From contig NZ_JBGUBC010000015.1 of assembly GCF_041821145.1 (NCBI RefSeq), forward strand, positions 1 to 64,000: a stretch of 64,000 nt of DNA, given 5' to 3'. A program made the translations under genes and the position numbers. The DNA comes from Halopenitus sp041821145. GTDB taxonomy: Archaea; Halobacteriota; Halobacteria; Halobacteriales; Haloferacaceae. A model generated the notes under the pieces. The model was not told where the DNA came from, made no database searches, and saw nothing but the letters and a program-made list of their open reading frames with translations. Shown here in pieces: positions 1 to 7,506 of this stretch. Position 1 is the first letter of the stretch, and each line of letters begins with the position of its first letter.

Positions 1-47
1 CGGTTCCTCGGGACAATCTACAAGTCGTTCCCCACTAACCATAACAC

Positions 48-182
48 ATGGTCACAACGACCGAACGGGACGGGACGACGTGGTTCGCGTGTGAGGTCTG
101 TGGCATGCTGTTCGACGATCGCGAGGACGCACGACGCCACGAGGAGTCCTGTGACGGTGAGGATCCGTCGTATCTGCAGTAA
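48..182 (+). CDS. small zinc-finger protein (44 aa)
   Basis: The 44-residue acidic protein starts at an ATG and ends in SYLQ before TAA. It carries one zinc-binding pattern, Cys15-x2-Cys18, His31 and Cys35, preceded by an aromatic WF pair, which is the arrangement of a very common family of haloarchaeal mini zinc-finger proteins. Nothing else fits in so short a chain, so it probably acts as an adaptor or nucleic-acid binding protein. The molecular target is unknown. The upstream end of its transcription unit lies outside the window. It is convergent with the cyclophilin-like gene, with 28 bases between them. Confidence 0.75.
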   Translation: MVTTTERDGTTWFACEVCGMLFDDREDARRHEESCDGEDPSYLQ

Positions 183-210
183 CCTGACCCGGTAGCCGGA
201 CTCGAGTGGA

Positions 211-585
211 TTATTTCTTGCTGGACAGCCGCATCCGTGCTCCGCCGTCGATTCGGGAGAGCGGGGTCGTTTCCGTTATCCGCGCGAAGACGTTCACGGG
301 CGATGCGGCTCGTGGTTCGTCATCAGTACTGGCCGGCGTCGGTCCCCAAAAGAGGCACACGGCCTGCCCCTGTGGCCAGTAGGCGAGCGTCCCCGGTTCG
401 ACCGTCTCGCGAGCATTCTCGATCGGGACCTCGATATCGGTCGAGAAGTAGAGTTCGTCGCCCCATCGGGACGCCCGTCCCTCTATCGGGAGCGCATCCG
501 CGATCGCTGCACGCGTTTCGGGATTCTCCGCCACCCATGTCGCCGTGAACTCGTGGTCGTCGACGACGACCGTGAACTCGTCCAT
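211..585 (-). CDS. cyclophilin-like fold protein
   Basis: The 124-residue protein begins MDEFTVVVDD and contains the blocks GDELYFSTDIEVP and GTLAYWPQGQAVCLFWGPTP, typical of the small cyclophilin-like beta-barrel family (TM1367 type) found in archaea and bacteria. The members resemble peptidyl-prolyl isomerases in fold, but most lack demonstrated activity, so the role is unknown. An upstream in-frame start at 612 exists, but the ATG at 585 gives the usual family N terminus. It is divergent from nop5, so the 128 bases between them must hold both promoters. Confidence 0.75.
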   Translation of the reverse strand: MDEFTVVVDDHEFTATWVAENPETRAAIADALPIEGRASRWGDELYFSTDIEVPIENARETVEPGTLAYWPQGQAVCLFWGPTPASTDDEPRAASPVNVFARITETTPLSRIDGGARMRLSSKK

Positions 586-713
586 GGATCCCCGTGTGTC
601 CCCGACTGACAAACGCGTTTCGGGCCTGGCTGCAGGACGGAACCGACACCCGGATTCGCTTTGAGAACCCTCTATCGGAAGCGCATTTACAAGCTGGGTG
701 TCTAACTCGATGT

Positions 714-1586
714 ATGACCGACGGATCTACCGGCTCCGGCTGGTTCCACGACATTGATTCTCACGAGTTGGGTGCCGCACGTGAGGCTATCGAACAGGGA
801 GAAGCGGAGGAACCGGCTGACTGGCCCCAACGGGCCGTCGACGCCGGCTTTGCGGACGATGAAGACGACTATTACGACCTGCTTCAGGAAGCCACGATAC
901 GGACGACTCAGGAAGTAGTTCGGGAGCGAGAACGGGCCGGTGACCAGCAATTAACGTATAGTATTCGTGCCATGGACGACTGCGAGCGGATGGCGAACGA
1001 ACTGTCCGAACGCGCCGCTGAGTGGGCTGGTGGCCTGTTCACGGACGTCGGTTCGGGGGTTGAGGATATCCGTGTAGTCGCCGACCGCGATCCGGAGACG
1101 GCCGCCGAACGCCGGGCAGTTTCGATCGCCACCCGGGTGGCGGACCTCGCCGACGAGGCCGAGGCGATCCGCGCATTCATCGAGCGGACCGCTCCGAGCG
1201 TGGCGCCAAACCTCTCGGCGATGGCAGGTCCCGTGCTCGCCAGCCGGCTGATCGCCCTCGCGGGCGGCCTCGAGCCGCTCGCGAAGAAGCCATCGGGGAC
1301 GGTACAGGTGCTCGGCGCGGAGGACGCGCTGTTCGCCCACTTGGAGGGGCATGCACCCTCGCCGAAACACGGCGTCATCTTCACCCACGAGTACGTTCGG
1401 GAGACGCGACCCGAGGATCGCGGCTCCGCCGCGCGAGCGTTCGCCGGCAAGTTGGCGATCGCCGCGCGAATCGATCACTACAGCGGCGACTATCGCGAGG
1501 AGATCCACGAGGAGCTTCGCGAACGCATGGCGACCATCCGCGCTCGTGCTGAGGATGAGCCGGATACAACGGAGGGAGACCGATGA
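714..1586 (+). CDS. nop5: Nop5/NOP56-like C/D box sRNP protein
   Basis: This is the core scaffold protein of archaeal C/D box sRNPs, which guide 2'-O-methylation of rRNA and tRNA. It binds the L7Ae-RNA complex through its NOP domain and recruits fibrillarin. The 290-residue product has a helical N-terminal half and a textbook NOP domain from about residue 150. The signature runs GPVLASRLIALAGGLEPLAK, then LGAEDALFAHL and PSPKHGVIFTH. The ATG at 714 (MTDGSTGSG) fits the short haloarchaeal family; upstream in-frame starts only add shadow sequence. It overlaps the fibrillarin gene by 4 bases, as expected for partners made in equal amounts. Confidence 0.95.
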   Translation: MTDGSTGSGWFHDIDSHELGAAREAIEQGEAEEPADWPQRAVDAGFADDEDDYYDLLQEATIRTTQEVVRERERAGDQQLTYSIRAMDDCERMANELSERAAEWAGGLFTDVGSGVEDIRVVADRDPETAAERRAVSIATRVADLADEAEAIRAFIERTAPSVAPNLSAMAGPVLASRLIALAGGLEPLAKKPSGTVQVLGAEDALFAHLEGHAPSPKHGVIFTHEYVRETRPEDRGSAARAFAGKLAIAARIDHYSGDYREEIHEELRERMATIRARAEDEPDTTEGDR

Positions 1587-2224
1587 ACGACGATGGCGAA
1601 CTTCCGGCTGGAGTCGAACGCCGGACGATCGGCGGACGTGAGCGGCTGGCGACGCGCGGCGAACCCGTCTCCGGAGAGCCCACGGATGGCGAGTGGCGGG
1701 CGTGGGATCCCTCACGCTCGAAGCTCGGGGCGATGATCGACTTCGGGATGGACGTCGGTCTCACTGGCGGCGAGCACGCGCTGTATCTCGGTGCGGCCGC
1801 CGGGACGACGGTCAGCCACGTGGCTGATTTCGCCGGACCGACCTATGCCGTCGAGTTCGCACCGCGTCCCATGCGCGATCTCCTCGACGTAGCCGCCGAT
1901 CGAGATCGGCTCTTTCCGCTCCTGAAGGATGCCAGACGTCCGGAGACGTACGCACACATCGTCGAATCCGATCTCGACGTCGTCGTTCAGGACGTGGCGA
2001 CTCGCGGGCAGGCAGCGGTCGCGATCCGGAACGCACGGTTTCTGTCCGAGGACGGCCGTCTGTTGATGGCGGTTAAGGCGCGAAGCGAGGACGTCACGGC
2101 CGAGCCGTCGGACGTCTTCGAGGACGTTCGATCGGAGCTCTCCGATGAGTATCGAATCCTGGAGAGTCAACGACTCGAACCGCACCACACCGATCATCTC
2201 GGGGTCGTCGCGACGCCGCGCTAG
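1583..2224 (+). CDS. flpA: fibrillarin-like 2'-O-methyltransferase
   Basis: The catalytic subunit of the C/D box sRNP transfers methyl groups from S-adenosylmethionine to ribose 2'-hydroxyls of rRNA and tRNA chosen by guide RNAs. The 213-residue product has the fibrillarin features: KLGAMIDFG, the SAM-binding turn LYLGAAAGTTVSHVADF, YAVEFAPRPMRDLL, and DVVVQDVATRGQAAVAIRNA. The length is normal for archaeal FlpA. The start ATG overlaps the nop5 stop (ATGA), so the two are translationally coupled in one operon. Confidence 0.95.
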   Translation: MNDDGELPAGVERRTIGGRERLATRGEPVSGEPTDGEWRAWDPSRSKLGAMIDFGMDVGLTGGEHALYLGAAAGTTVSHVADFAGPTYAVEFAPRPMRDLLDVAADRDRLFPLLKDARRPETYAHIVESDLDVVVQDVATRGQAAVAIRNARFLSEDGRLLMAVKARSEDVTAEPSDVFEDVRSELSDEYRILESQRLEPHHTDHLGVVATPR

Positions 2225-2252
2225 CAAGTCGAGCGCGAGCGTCCGCCTTCCG

Positions 2253-2264
2253 ACCATATATGGT
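2253..2264 (+). promoter_or_regulatory. TATA box inside a 12-bp palindrome
   Basis: The bases ACCATATATGGT form a perfect palindrome containing the TATA element. Transcription from here would begin only a few bases before the ATG at 2288. The symmetry could simply reflect the TATA core, or could also serve a repressor. Confidence 0.5.
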
Positions 2265-2287
2265 TCCCCACGAACAAGGGGGTCCTG

Positions 2288-3406
2288 ATGGAACTCGGCT
2301 CACGGGACGCCTTCGACCGAATGGGGACGCTCGGTATCGAGGAGGAGTTCTTCATCGTCGACGAGACGGGACGTCCCACCTCTGGCATCTCCGATCTCGT
2401 GTACGGTCCCGATCCGCCGGAGCCGATCGCGGAGGCGGTCGACCACGAGCTGTTCGCGTGTACGATCGAGGTACAGACGCCGCTCATCGAGGATCCCTCC
2501 CGAGCGCGGGACCATCTCCGGCAGGTTCGGAACGCGCTCATCGACCACGCCGAGGACAACGGCTACCGGATCGCCGGCGCCGGATTACATCCGGCGGCGC
2601 GATGGCGGGAACTCGATCACGCACGGAAGCCACGGTATCGCTCCCAACTCGACCGGATCCAGTACCCCCAACACCGCAACACCACCTCGGGCGTTCACGT
2701 TCACGTCGGGGTCGACGACGCCGACAAGGCGGTGTGGATCGCGAACGAACTACGGTGGTACGCACCGGTTCTGCTCGCGTTGTCGGCGAACTCCCCGTTT
2801 TGGAACGGGTTCGATACGGGTCTTGCCTCCGCGCGAGCGAAAATCTTCGAGAACCTTCCCAACACGGGGGTCCCATCCCGGTTCGAGAACTTCGATGCGT
2901 TCAGACGGTACGAACGCCGAATGGTCGAGTACGGCTCGATCGAGGACCGCGGCGAGTTGTGGTTCGACGTGCGCCCACACACCGGACACGGTAGCGTCGA
3001 GATACGAGCACCCGACGGCCAGCGCGACCCCGACGTGACGCTCGCGCTCGTCGAATACGCACACGCACTCGTCGAGGATCTCGCCGAGCGCTACGACCGT
3101 GAAATATCGGCGGAGCCGGAATCGAACGCCGGATCCGACGGGATAGGGACCCGATTACGCCGGGAACTGCTCGATGAGAACAAATGGCGGGCGATGCGAT
3201 ATGGCCACGACGCCTCCGTTATCACCCGCGATGGAGAGGAGACGATCGATCTGGAGACGCTCGTCCACCGCGAGTGCGATCGACTTGACATCTCCGGGAT
3301 TCAGGAGCTCATCGATCGGGAAAGCGGAGCCGAACGGCAGCGGCGGCTCCAGCGAACCGAGGGCGTCGACGCACTCCGTCGCGATCTCCTGCTCCGGCGG
3401 TGGTGA
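2288..3406 (+). CDS. gshA: glutamate--cysteine ligase (haloarchaeal GshA)
   Basis: This enzyme joins glutamate and cysteine to make gamma-glutamylcysteine, the main low-molecular-weight thiol of haloarchaea, which lack glutathione. The 372-residue protein has the GCS2 (YbdK-like) signature: GIEEEFFIVDETGRPT near the N terminus, HRNTTSGVHVHVGVDD, SANSPFWNGFDTGLASAR, and FDVRPHTGHGSVEIRAPDGQ. The EEE and HVHVG blocks form the ATP/metal site. A TATA element about 30 bases upstream suggests it is transcribed alone. No glutathione synthetase gene is nearby, as expected. Confidence 0.9.
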   Translation: MELGSRDAFDRMGTLGIEEEFFIVDETGRPTSGISDLVYGPDPPEPIAEAVDHELFACTIEVQTPLIEDPSRARDHLRQVRNALIDHAEDNGYRIAGAGLHPAARWRELDHARKPRYRSQLDRIQYPQHRNTTSGVHVHVGVDDADKAVWIANELRWYAPVLLALSANSPFWNGFDTGLASARAKIFENLPNTGVPSRFENFDAFRRYERRMVEYGSIEDRGELWFDVRPHTGHGSVEIRAPDGQRDPDVTLALVEYAHALVEDLAERYDREISAEPESNAGSDGIGTRLRRELLDENKWRAMRYGHDASVITRDGEETIDLETLVHRECDRLDISGIQELIDRESGAERQRRLQRTEGVDALRRDLLLRRW

Positions 3407-3509
3407 TCCCAGTTCGGCCGGATCGGGGGCGGCGGATCCACGACGAATTTCGTCGGACTGGAAGCCACGAGAAACCCTTTTCCCCGCTGAGCGGTGAGTA
3501 TTCGGTATC

Positions 3510-4094
3510 ATGACCGAACACGAGGAGTCCGACGACGAGGCGTCCAGAACGGATCGGCCCCGCGAGGAGATCCGCAAGACCCGTGAGAAACTCGGTGAGG
3601 AGGCCGACAAGGCGGTCCGGGAGTTCGACGAGGGCGTCGTCGACCTGCTGTCGTGGCTGCTCGAGACGGAGACGCGCGCGCGCATCTACGTCTACCTTCG
3701 TGAGAACCCGAACAGCACGAGCGAGGAGATCGCGGACGGAACCGGACTCTACCCGAGTACCGTTCGTGAGGCGCTCGCGGAGCTTCACGAGGAGGAAACC
3801 GTCGATCGACGGAAACGCGAGAGCGAGGGCGCCGGCAACAACCCCTACGAGTACGAGGCGATCGCACCGAGCGAGCTGGTTCGTGACGTCGTTGGACAGG
3901 TCCAATCGGAGCTGAACACGGTGTTCAACCTCGACCAGCGCCTGGGCGGTAAGGTGACTGACGAGGCGGACGACACGACCGAGCCCGTCCAGATCTCCGT
4001 CGAGAGCGAGGACTCGACGGATTCGGAAGATGCGGACGCGGACGAGGAGACGGAACGCACTGATACCGATTCGGACGACCCGGTCGACGTCTGA
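3510..4094 (+). CDS. winged-helix transcriptional regulator
   Basis: The 194-residue acidic protein has a predicted coiled, charged N terminus (about residues 10-45). A winged helix-turn-helix follows from about residue 50 to 115 (ETRARIYVYLRENPNSTSEE, then GLYPSTVREALAELHEEETV and a basic wing with NPYEYEAI). The C-terminal tail is very acidic and probably disordered. The domain resembles ArsR/TrmB-type archaeal regulators. No ligand domain is visible, so the signal is unknown. It lies between gshA and coaD, each apparently with its own promoter, so neither neighbour is a certain target. Confidence 0.8.
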   Translation: MTEHEESDDEASRTDRPREEIRKTREKLGEEADKAVREFDEGVVDLLSWLLETETRARIYVYLRENPNSTSEEIADGTGLYPSTVREALAELHEEETVDRRKRESEGAGNNPYEYEAIAPSELVRDVVGQVQSELNTVFNLDQRLGGKVTDEADDTTEPVQISVESEDSTDSEDADADEETERTDTDSDDPVDV

Positions 4095-4114
4095 GACGTC
4101 GTCGGTTCGGGACG

Positions 4115-4120
4115 TTTTAA
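4115..4120 (+). promoter_or_regulatory. TATA element of coaD
   Basis: TTTTAA lies 25-30 bases before the coaD ATG at 4145, the spacing of a leaderless haloarchaeal transcript. Confidence 0.5.
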
Positions 4121-4144
4121 GGTTCGTCACTGCGAGATGCGGGT

Positions 4145-4639
4145 ATGGATGTCGCGTTGGGTGGCACCTTCGATCCGATTCACGACGGCCACCGCAAACT
4201 GTTCGAGCGCGCCTTCGAGCTCGGCGACGTCACGGTCGGGTTGACCTCCGACGAGCTCGCCCCGAGGACACGCCACGTCGAGCGGTACGTTCGGTCCTTC
4301 GAGGAGCGCAAACGCGACCTCGAGGCGGAACTGGAGCCGTTGGCGGACGAATACGATCGCGACTTCGAGATCAGAGAACTCACCGAGCCGACGGGGATCG
4401 CCACCGAACCGCAGTTCGACGCGCTCGTGGTCTCCCCCGAGACGAAGGAGGGGGGCGAGCGCATCAACGAGATCCGGCGTGAACGAGGCTACGATCCCCT
4501 CGAGATCGTCGTCGTCGACCACGTTCCGGCCGAGGACGGCGAGTGGATATCCTCGACGCGGATCGTCCGCGGCGAGATCGACGAACACGGAACCCTCACC
4601 CCCGACCGGGAGGGACGGGAAGCCACCCAACGGAAATGA
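4145..4639 (+). CDS. coaD: phosphopantetheine adenylyltransferase (archaeal type)
   Basis: This enzyme transfers AMP from ATP to 4'-phosphopantetheine, the penultimate step of coenzyme A synthesis. The 164-residue product is a nucleotidyltransferase of the archaeal/eukaryotic PPAT class. It shows GGTFDPIHDGHRKLFERAFE with the HxGH-type motif at the N terminus and a SSTRIVRGEID block (the ISSTxxR nucleotide motif) near the C terminus. Family length is normal. The stop overlaps the start of the next, membrane-protein gene (ATGA). Confidence 0.92.
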   Translation: MDVALGGTFDPIHDGHRKLFERAFELGDVTVGLTSDELAPRTRHVERYVRSFEERKRDLEAELEPLADEYDRDFEIRELTEPTGIATEPQFDALVVSPETKEGGERINEIRRERGYDPLEIVVVDHVPAEDGEWISSTRIVRGEIDEHGTLTPDREGREATQRK

Positions 4640-5076
4640 CCGCGATCGAATCGCTTCGCCGGCTCGCGGTGGGCGCGGAGCCGATCGAACGTCCCGTCTT
4701 ATGGGGGATCGTCGGCGGATTGATCGTCGGATACGGCTCCGTGCCCATCGTGGGCGGTGGGCTCATACCTCCCGAGACGTACGTGCTCGCGATCGCGATC
4801 GTCTCGGCACTCGCATCGCTTGCACGGGCCTCCGGCGCCGGCGGGGTCCTCGCGTGTGTGTTCCTGGCGTGGGGGCCGATCGCGGGCGCGCTCGTGGGAG
4901 CGAGTCGGTATGGCACCCGATCGGAGCCCGGCGTCGGATCCGGACTCGTTCCTCCCGAAATCCTCGGTGGATCGATACCGGTGTCGCTCGGGATCGCGTT
5001 CGTAGCGGCACTCGTGATCGGAGGTCTGGCGTTCCTCGTGGGCGGGGCTGTACGCCGATTTCGGAACGATCGGTAG
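4636..5076 (+). CDS. uncharacterised membrane protein
   Basis: The 146-residue protein is highly hydrophobic, with about four membrane segments. One runs VLWGIVGGLIVGYGSVPIVG, another is ALASLARASGAGGVLACVFL, and one near the C terminus is LGIAFVAALVIGGLAFLVGG. A short basic C terminus (RRFRNDR) is likely cytoplasmic. The chosen ATG overlaps the coaD stop by 4 bases, which implies translational coupling, though no link to coenzyme A is evident. I do not recognise the family. Confidence 0.7.
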   Translation: MTAIESLRRLAVGAEPIERPVLWGIVGGLIVGYGSVPIVGGGLIPPETYVLAIAIVSALASLARASGAGGVLACVFLAWGPIAGALVGASRYGTRSEPGVGSGLVPPEILGGSIPVSLGIAFVAALVIGGLAFLVGGAVRRFRNDR

Positions 5077-5100
5077 CTCCGGGATGGTCAGCGGAGACGC

Positions 5101-5409
5101 TCACCAGGTCGGGGGGCGAAATCCGGCCTCCTCAAGGACCGACTTCCAATGATTGTGGACGCTGAGGCGTGTGACGTCCATGGCGTCGGCGACGGCCGAC
5201 TGTGATCGTTCGTCGCCGCGAATGAGTGCGGCTGCATAGAGGCTTGCTGCGGCGATCGTCCGTTTCGATCGGTCGGATTCTGGAACGTTCGACAAGAACA
5301 GGTCCCCTGCTGTGGTTCGAACGTCCTCGCCGAGATCGAGTCGGTCACAGGCCTCCCGGATCCGGTCGATCCACGTTTCGTTCGCGACCCGATCGCTCGC
5401 CCGGTACAT
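5101..5409 (-). CDS. half-length TFB-like protein (single cyclin-fold repeat)
   Basis: The 102-residue product matches only one cyclin-fold repeat of transcription factor B. It has helices around RIREACDRLDLGEDVRTTAG, the repeat signature RTIAAASLYAAALIRGDERS, and a C-terminal helix-turn-helix-like end, QSAVADAMDVTRLSVHNHWK. The N-terminal zinc ribbon, B-finger and the other repeat of full TFB are absent, so it cannot recruit polymerase in the normal way. It may bind DNA at BRE-like sites or compete with TFB, which is inference. A strong TATA box 26 bases upstream supports the ATG at 5409. Confidence 0.75.
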   Translation of the reverse strand: MYRASDRVANETWIDRIREACDRLDLGEDVRTTAGDLFLSNVPESDRSKRTIAAASLYAAALIRGDERSQSAVADAMDVTRLSVHNHWKSVLEEAGFRPPTW

Positions 5410-5431
5410 GCGCGCTCGTAGACGGCGGGTG

Positions 5432-5439
5432 TATATAAA
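5432..5439 (-). promoter_or_regulatory. TATA box of the TFB-like gene
   Basis: On the minus strand the element reads TTTATATA, centred 26 bases upstream of the ATG at 5409, so the transcript is probably leaderless. Confidence 0.65.
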
Positions 5440-5547
5440 CGATCGTCGACGGTGGCGCAAGGAGGGTGGACGTCGGATGGGGAACGCCGGATGATCGGGA
5501 GTCACGTCCGACAGGTTCTTGGGCGACGTTCGAGTACGTTCGGGCGC

Positions 5548-5631
5548 GCGTGGGTAGCCAAGCACGGAAACGGCGTAGCGCTTAGGACGCTATCCCGTAG
5601 GGGTCCGCCGGTTCAAATCCGGTCCCACGCA
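5548..5631 (+). tRNA. tRNA-Leu (anticodon UAG)
   Basis: The acceptor stem GCGTGGG pairs with CCCACGC, with discriminator A at 5631. The anticodon stem TAGCG/CGCTA closes the loop CTTAGGA, giving anticodon UAG. A long class II variable arm follows. The T arm is CCGG-GTTCAAATC-type. CCA is not encoded and no intron is present. The last 22 bases are repeated 95 bp downstream. Confidence 0.95.
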
Positions 5632-5660
5632 CTGAGCGAACGACCGTGAGCGAGGGAGTC

Positions 5661-5720
5661 GGACCGGATTTGTGCCCAGAGGACGAGCGAAGCGACGTCC
5701 TCGCGGTTCAAATCCGGTCC
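5661..5720. repeat. long hairpin built on an inverted copy of the tRNA-Leu T-arm
   Basis: GGACCGGATTTG (5661-5672) is the exact reverse complement of CAAATCCGGTCC (5709-5720). Nested inside, GAGGAC (5679-5684) pairs with GTCCTC (5697-5702). The right arm is the duplicated tRNA-Leu T-arm. The result is a two-part hairpin just downstream of the tRNA gene. Confidence 0.8.
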
Positions 5721-5726
5721 TACGCA
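5705..5726 (+). repeat. duplicated 3' end of tRNA-Leu (attachment-site-like)
   Basis: These 22 bases match the tRNA-Leu 3' end at 5610-5631 with one mismatch (T instead of C at 5721). A partial tRNA copy next to an intact gene is the usual mark left by a tRNA-targeting integrase. No integrase or cargo lies in the 73 bases between the two copies, so this would be a remnant. Confidence 0.6.
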
Positions 5727-5800
5727 TTCTGCTGCGAGCAATCTCGCGAGCAGCAGATAACTGCGAAGGGGTGACCCCAACGAGTCGATCTCTCTCGCGA

Positions 5801-7279
5801 TCAGTCCTCGCCGCGGGCGGCCTCGAACATGGCGAGCGCCTCCTCGCGTCGCTCGGCGTGGTCGACGATCGGCGCGGGATACTCGGGGGCGACCTCCCGA
5901 CGACGCTCATCGTCCAGTTCGGGCCACTCGTGAACGAGGTCGGGATCGACCTCGCGGAGTTCGGGGACGTACGTCGCGATGTACTCGGCGTCGGGGTCGT
6001 ACCGTTCGCCCTGCGTCATCGGATTGAATATGCGGAAGTAGGGCTGGGCGTCGGTGCCCGTGGAGGCCGCCCATTGCCAGCCGCCGACGTCGTTGGCGGT
6101 GTCGTGGTCCCGCAGATGCTCGCGAAAGTAGGCGTATCCCGCCCGCCAGTCGAGGAGGAGGTCCTTCGTGAGAAAGGAGGCGACGATCATCCGAACGCGG
6201 GTGTGCATGTACGCCTCCGCGCGAAGCTGGCGCATTCCGGCGTCGACGATTGGATATCCCGTCTCGCCGCGTTTCCAGGCCTCGAGAGCTGCCGGATCGT
6301 CGCGCCATTCGATGGCGTTTTCATACTCCTTGTAGTTCGCCGAGACGGTCTCGGGGTTGAAAGCAAGCACCTGCAAATAGAACTCCCGCCAGGCGAGTTG
6401 GCGTTGGAACTCCGTCACGCTCGATTCCGGGTCGGCAGCTGCGGGAAGATCGAGCCCGTCGAGGGCTCCCTCGCGTGCGCGATCCATCGCCGTCTCCGTG
6501 GCCGCGTACGTCTCCCGAATCCCGATCGTGCCGAACGAGAGGTCCTGTGAGAGTTTCGAGGTCGCCGATTCGGCAGGGTGATCGCGCAACTCCTCGTAGC
6601 GAAACACGTCACGATCGGTGAACGCCTCCAGCCGGGACCGGGCCGCCTCGGTGCCGGCTGATGGAAGCGAGGCGTCCGGCTCCTCGAACCCGAGGTCGTC
6701 GATCGTCGGAAGCGATCCCACCTCGACTGACTCGTACGGTTCGAGCCGCGATCCCAGTTCCGTTGGGGCCACGAGATCGACCGCTTTCGGGCTCGGCTCG
6801 GGCGGGTCCATCCTTCGATCGTGCCACTTTCGCCAGTAGTAGGTGAACACGGAGTAGGGGTCACCATCGTTGGTGCGAATGGTACCCGGCGGATGGAGAA
6901 CGGCGTCGGGGTGCGTCTCGTGGCCGATCGTCGGTTCGGCGTCGTCGAGTGAGGCCCGAACGCGACGATCGCGTTCGGCCGCGAGTCCCGAGTATCCCTC
7001 GTTCCACACGACCCGATCGACTGTGAGCGTGTTGGCGATCTCGGGGAGGACCACTGCCGGATCTCCGCGACCGATCACCAGATCGCTTCCGCGATCGCGA
7101 TAGGCATCACGGAGCGCGGCGAGCGAATTGAGCAGGTAGCGCACGCGTGGTGGGCCGGCGTGTTCGAGAACGTCCTCGTCGAACACGAAGCAGGGAACGA
7201 CTGGGCCGCGGTCGGCGGCGGCCGCGAGCCCGACGTTGTCCGAAACCCGGACGTCGCGTCGGTGCCAGAACAACTCCAT
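5801..7279 (-). CDS. phr2: deoxyribodipyrimidine photolyase (cryptochrome/photolyase family)
   Basis: This flavoenzyme uses blue light to split UV-induced cyclobutane pyrimidine dimers, a major repair route in sun-exposed haloarchaea. The 492-residue product starts MELFWHRRDVRVSDNVGLAA, the antenna-chromophore Rossmann domain. It ends with the FAD-binding helical domain: LSFGTIGIRETY, FQRQLAWREFYLQVL, GYPIVDAGMRQLRAEAYMHT, VRMIVASFLTKDLLLDWR, and the hallmark VGGWQWAASTGTDAQPYFRI. All hallmark blocks are intact. It is divergent from thyA with 227 bases between them. Confidence 0.93.
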   Translation of the reverse strand: MELFWHRRDVRVSDNVGLAAAADRGPVVPCFVFDEDVLEHAGPPRVRYLLNSLAALRDAYRDRGSDLVIGRGDPAVVLPEIANTLTVDRVVWNEGYSGLAAERDRRVRASLDDAEPTIGHETHPDAVLHPPGTIRTNDGDPYSVFTYYWRKWHDRRMDPPEPSPKAVDLVAPTELGSRLEPYESVEVGSLPTIDDLGFEEPDASLPSAGTEAARSRLEAFTDRDVFRYEELRDHPAESATSKLSQDLSFGTIGIRETYAATETAMDRAREGALDGLDLPAAADPESSVTEFQRQLAWREFYLQVLAFNPETVSANYKEYENAIEWRDDPAALEAWKRGETGYPIVDAGMRQLRAEAYMHTRVRMIVASFLTKDLLLDWRAGYAYFREHLRDHDTANDVGGWQWAASTGTDAQPYFRIFNPMTQGERYDPDAEYIATYVPELREVDPDLVHEWPELDDERRREVAPEYPAPIVDHAERREEALAMFEAARGED

Positions 7280-7506
7280 ACACCATGCTGGGGCGGGACG
7301 TCCCTGAAGTTGTTGACGGACTCAAGTGATCGATCCGGATGGAACCGCCCGAACCAAGATGCATCGATTTTAGTGGATCCACACCACTCCTCAACACGAC
7401 GAACTCCGACCGGACGATCGTCGGTGGTCGCCGATCAGCCTGACAATCGCCGTTCAGCTCCGATCGGCCTTGCTCATCGACGATCATCCGGTCGACCTCG
7501 ATACCC

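Noticed and set aside
5672..6550. Long plus-strand frame opposite the photolyase
   Set aside because: It is antisense to a complete photolyase with all motifs; long antisense frames are normal in GC-rich DNA.
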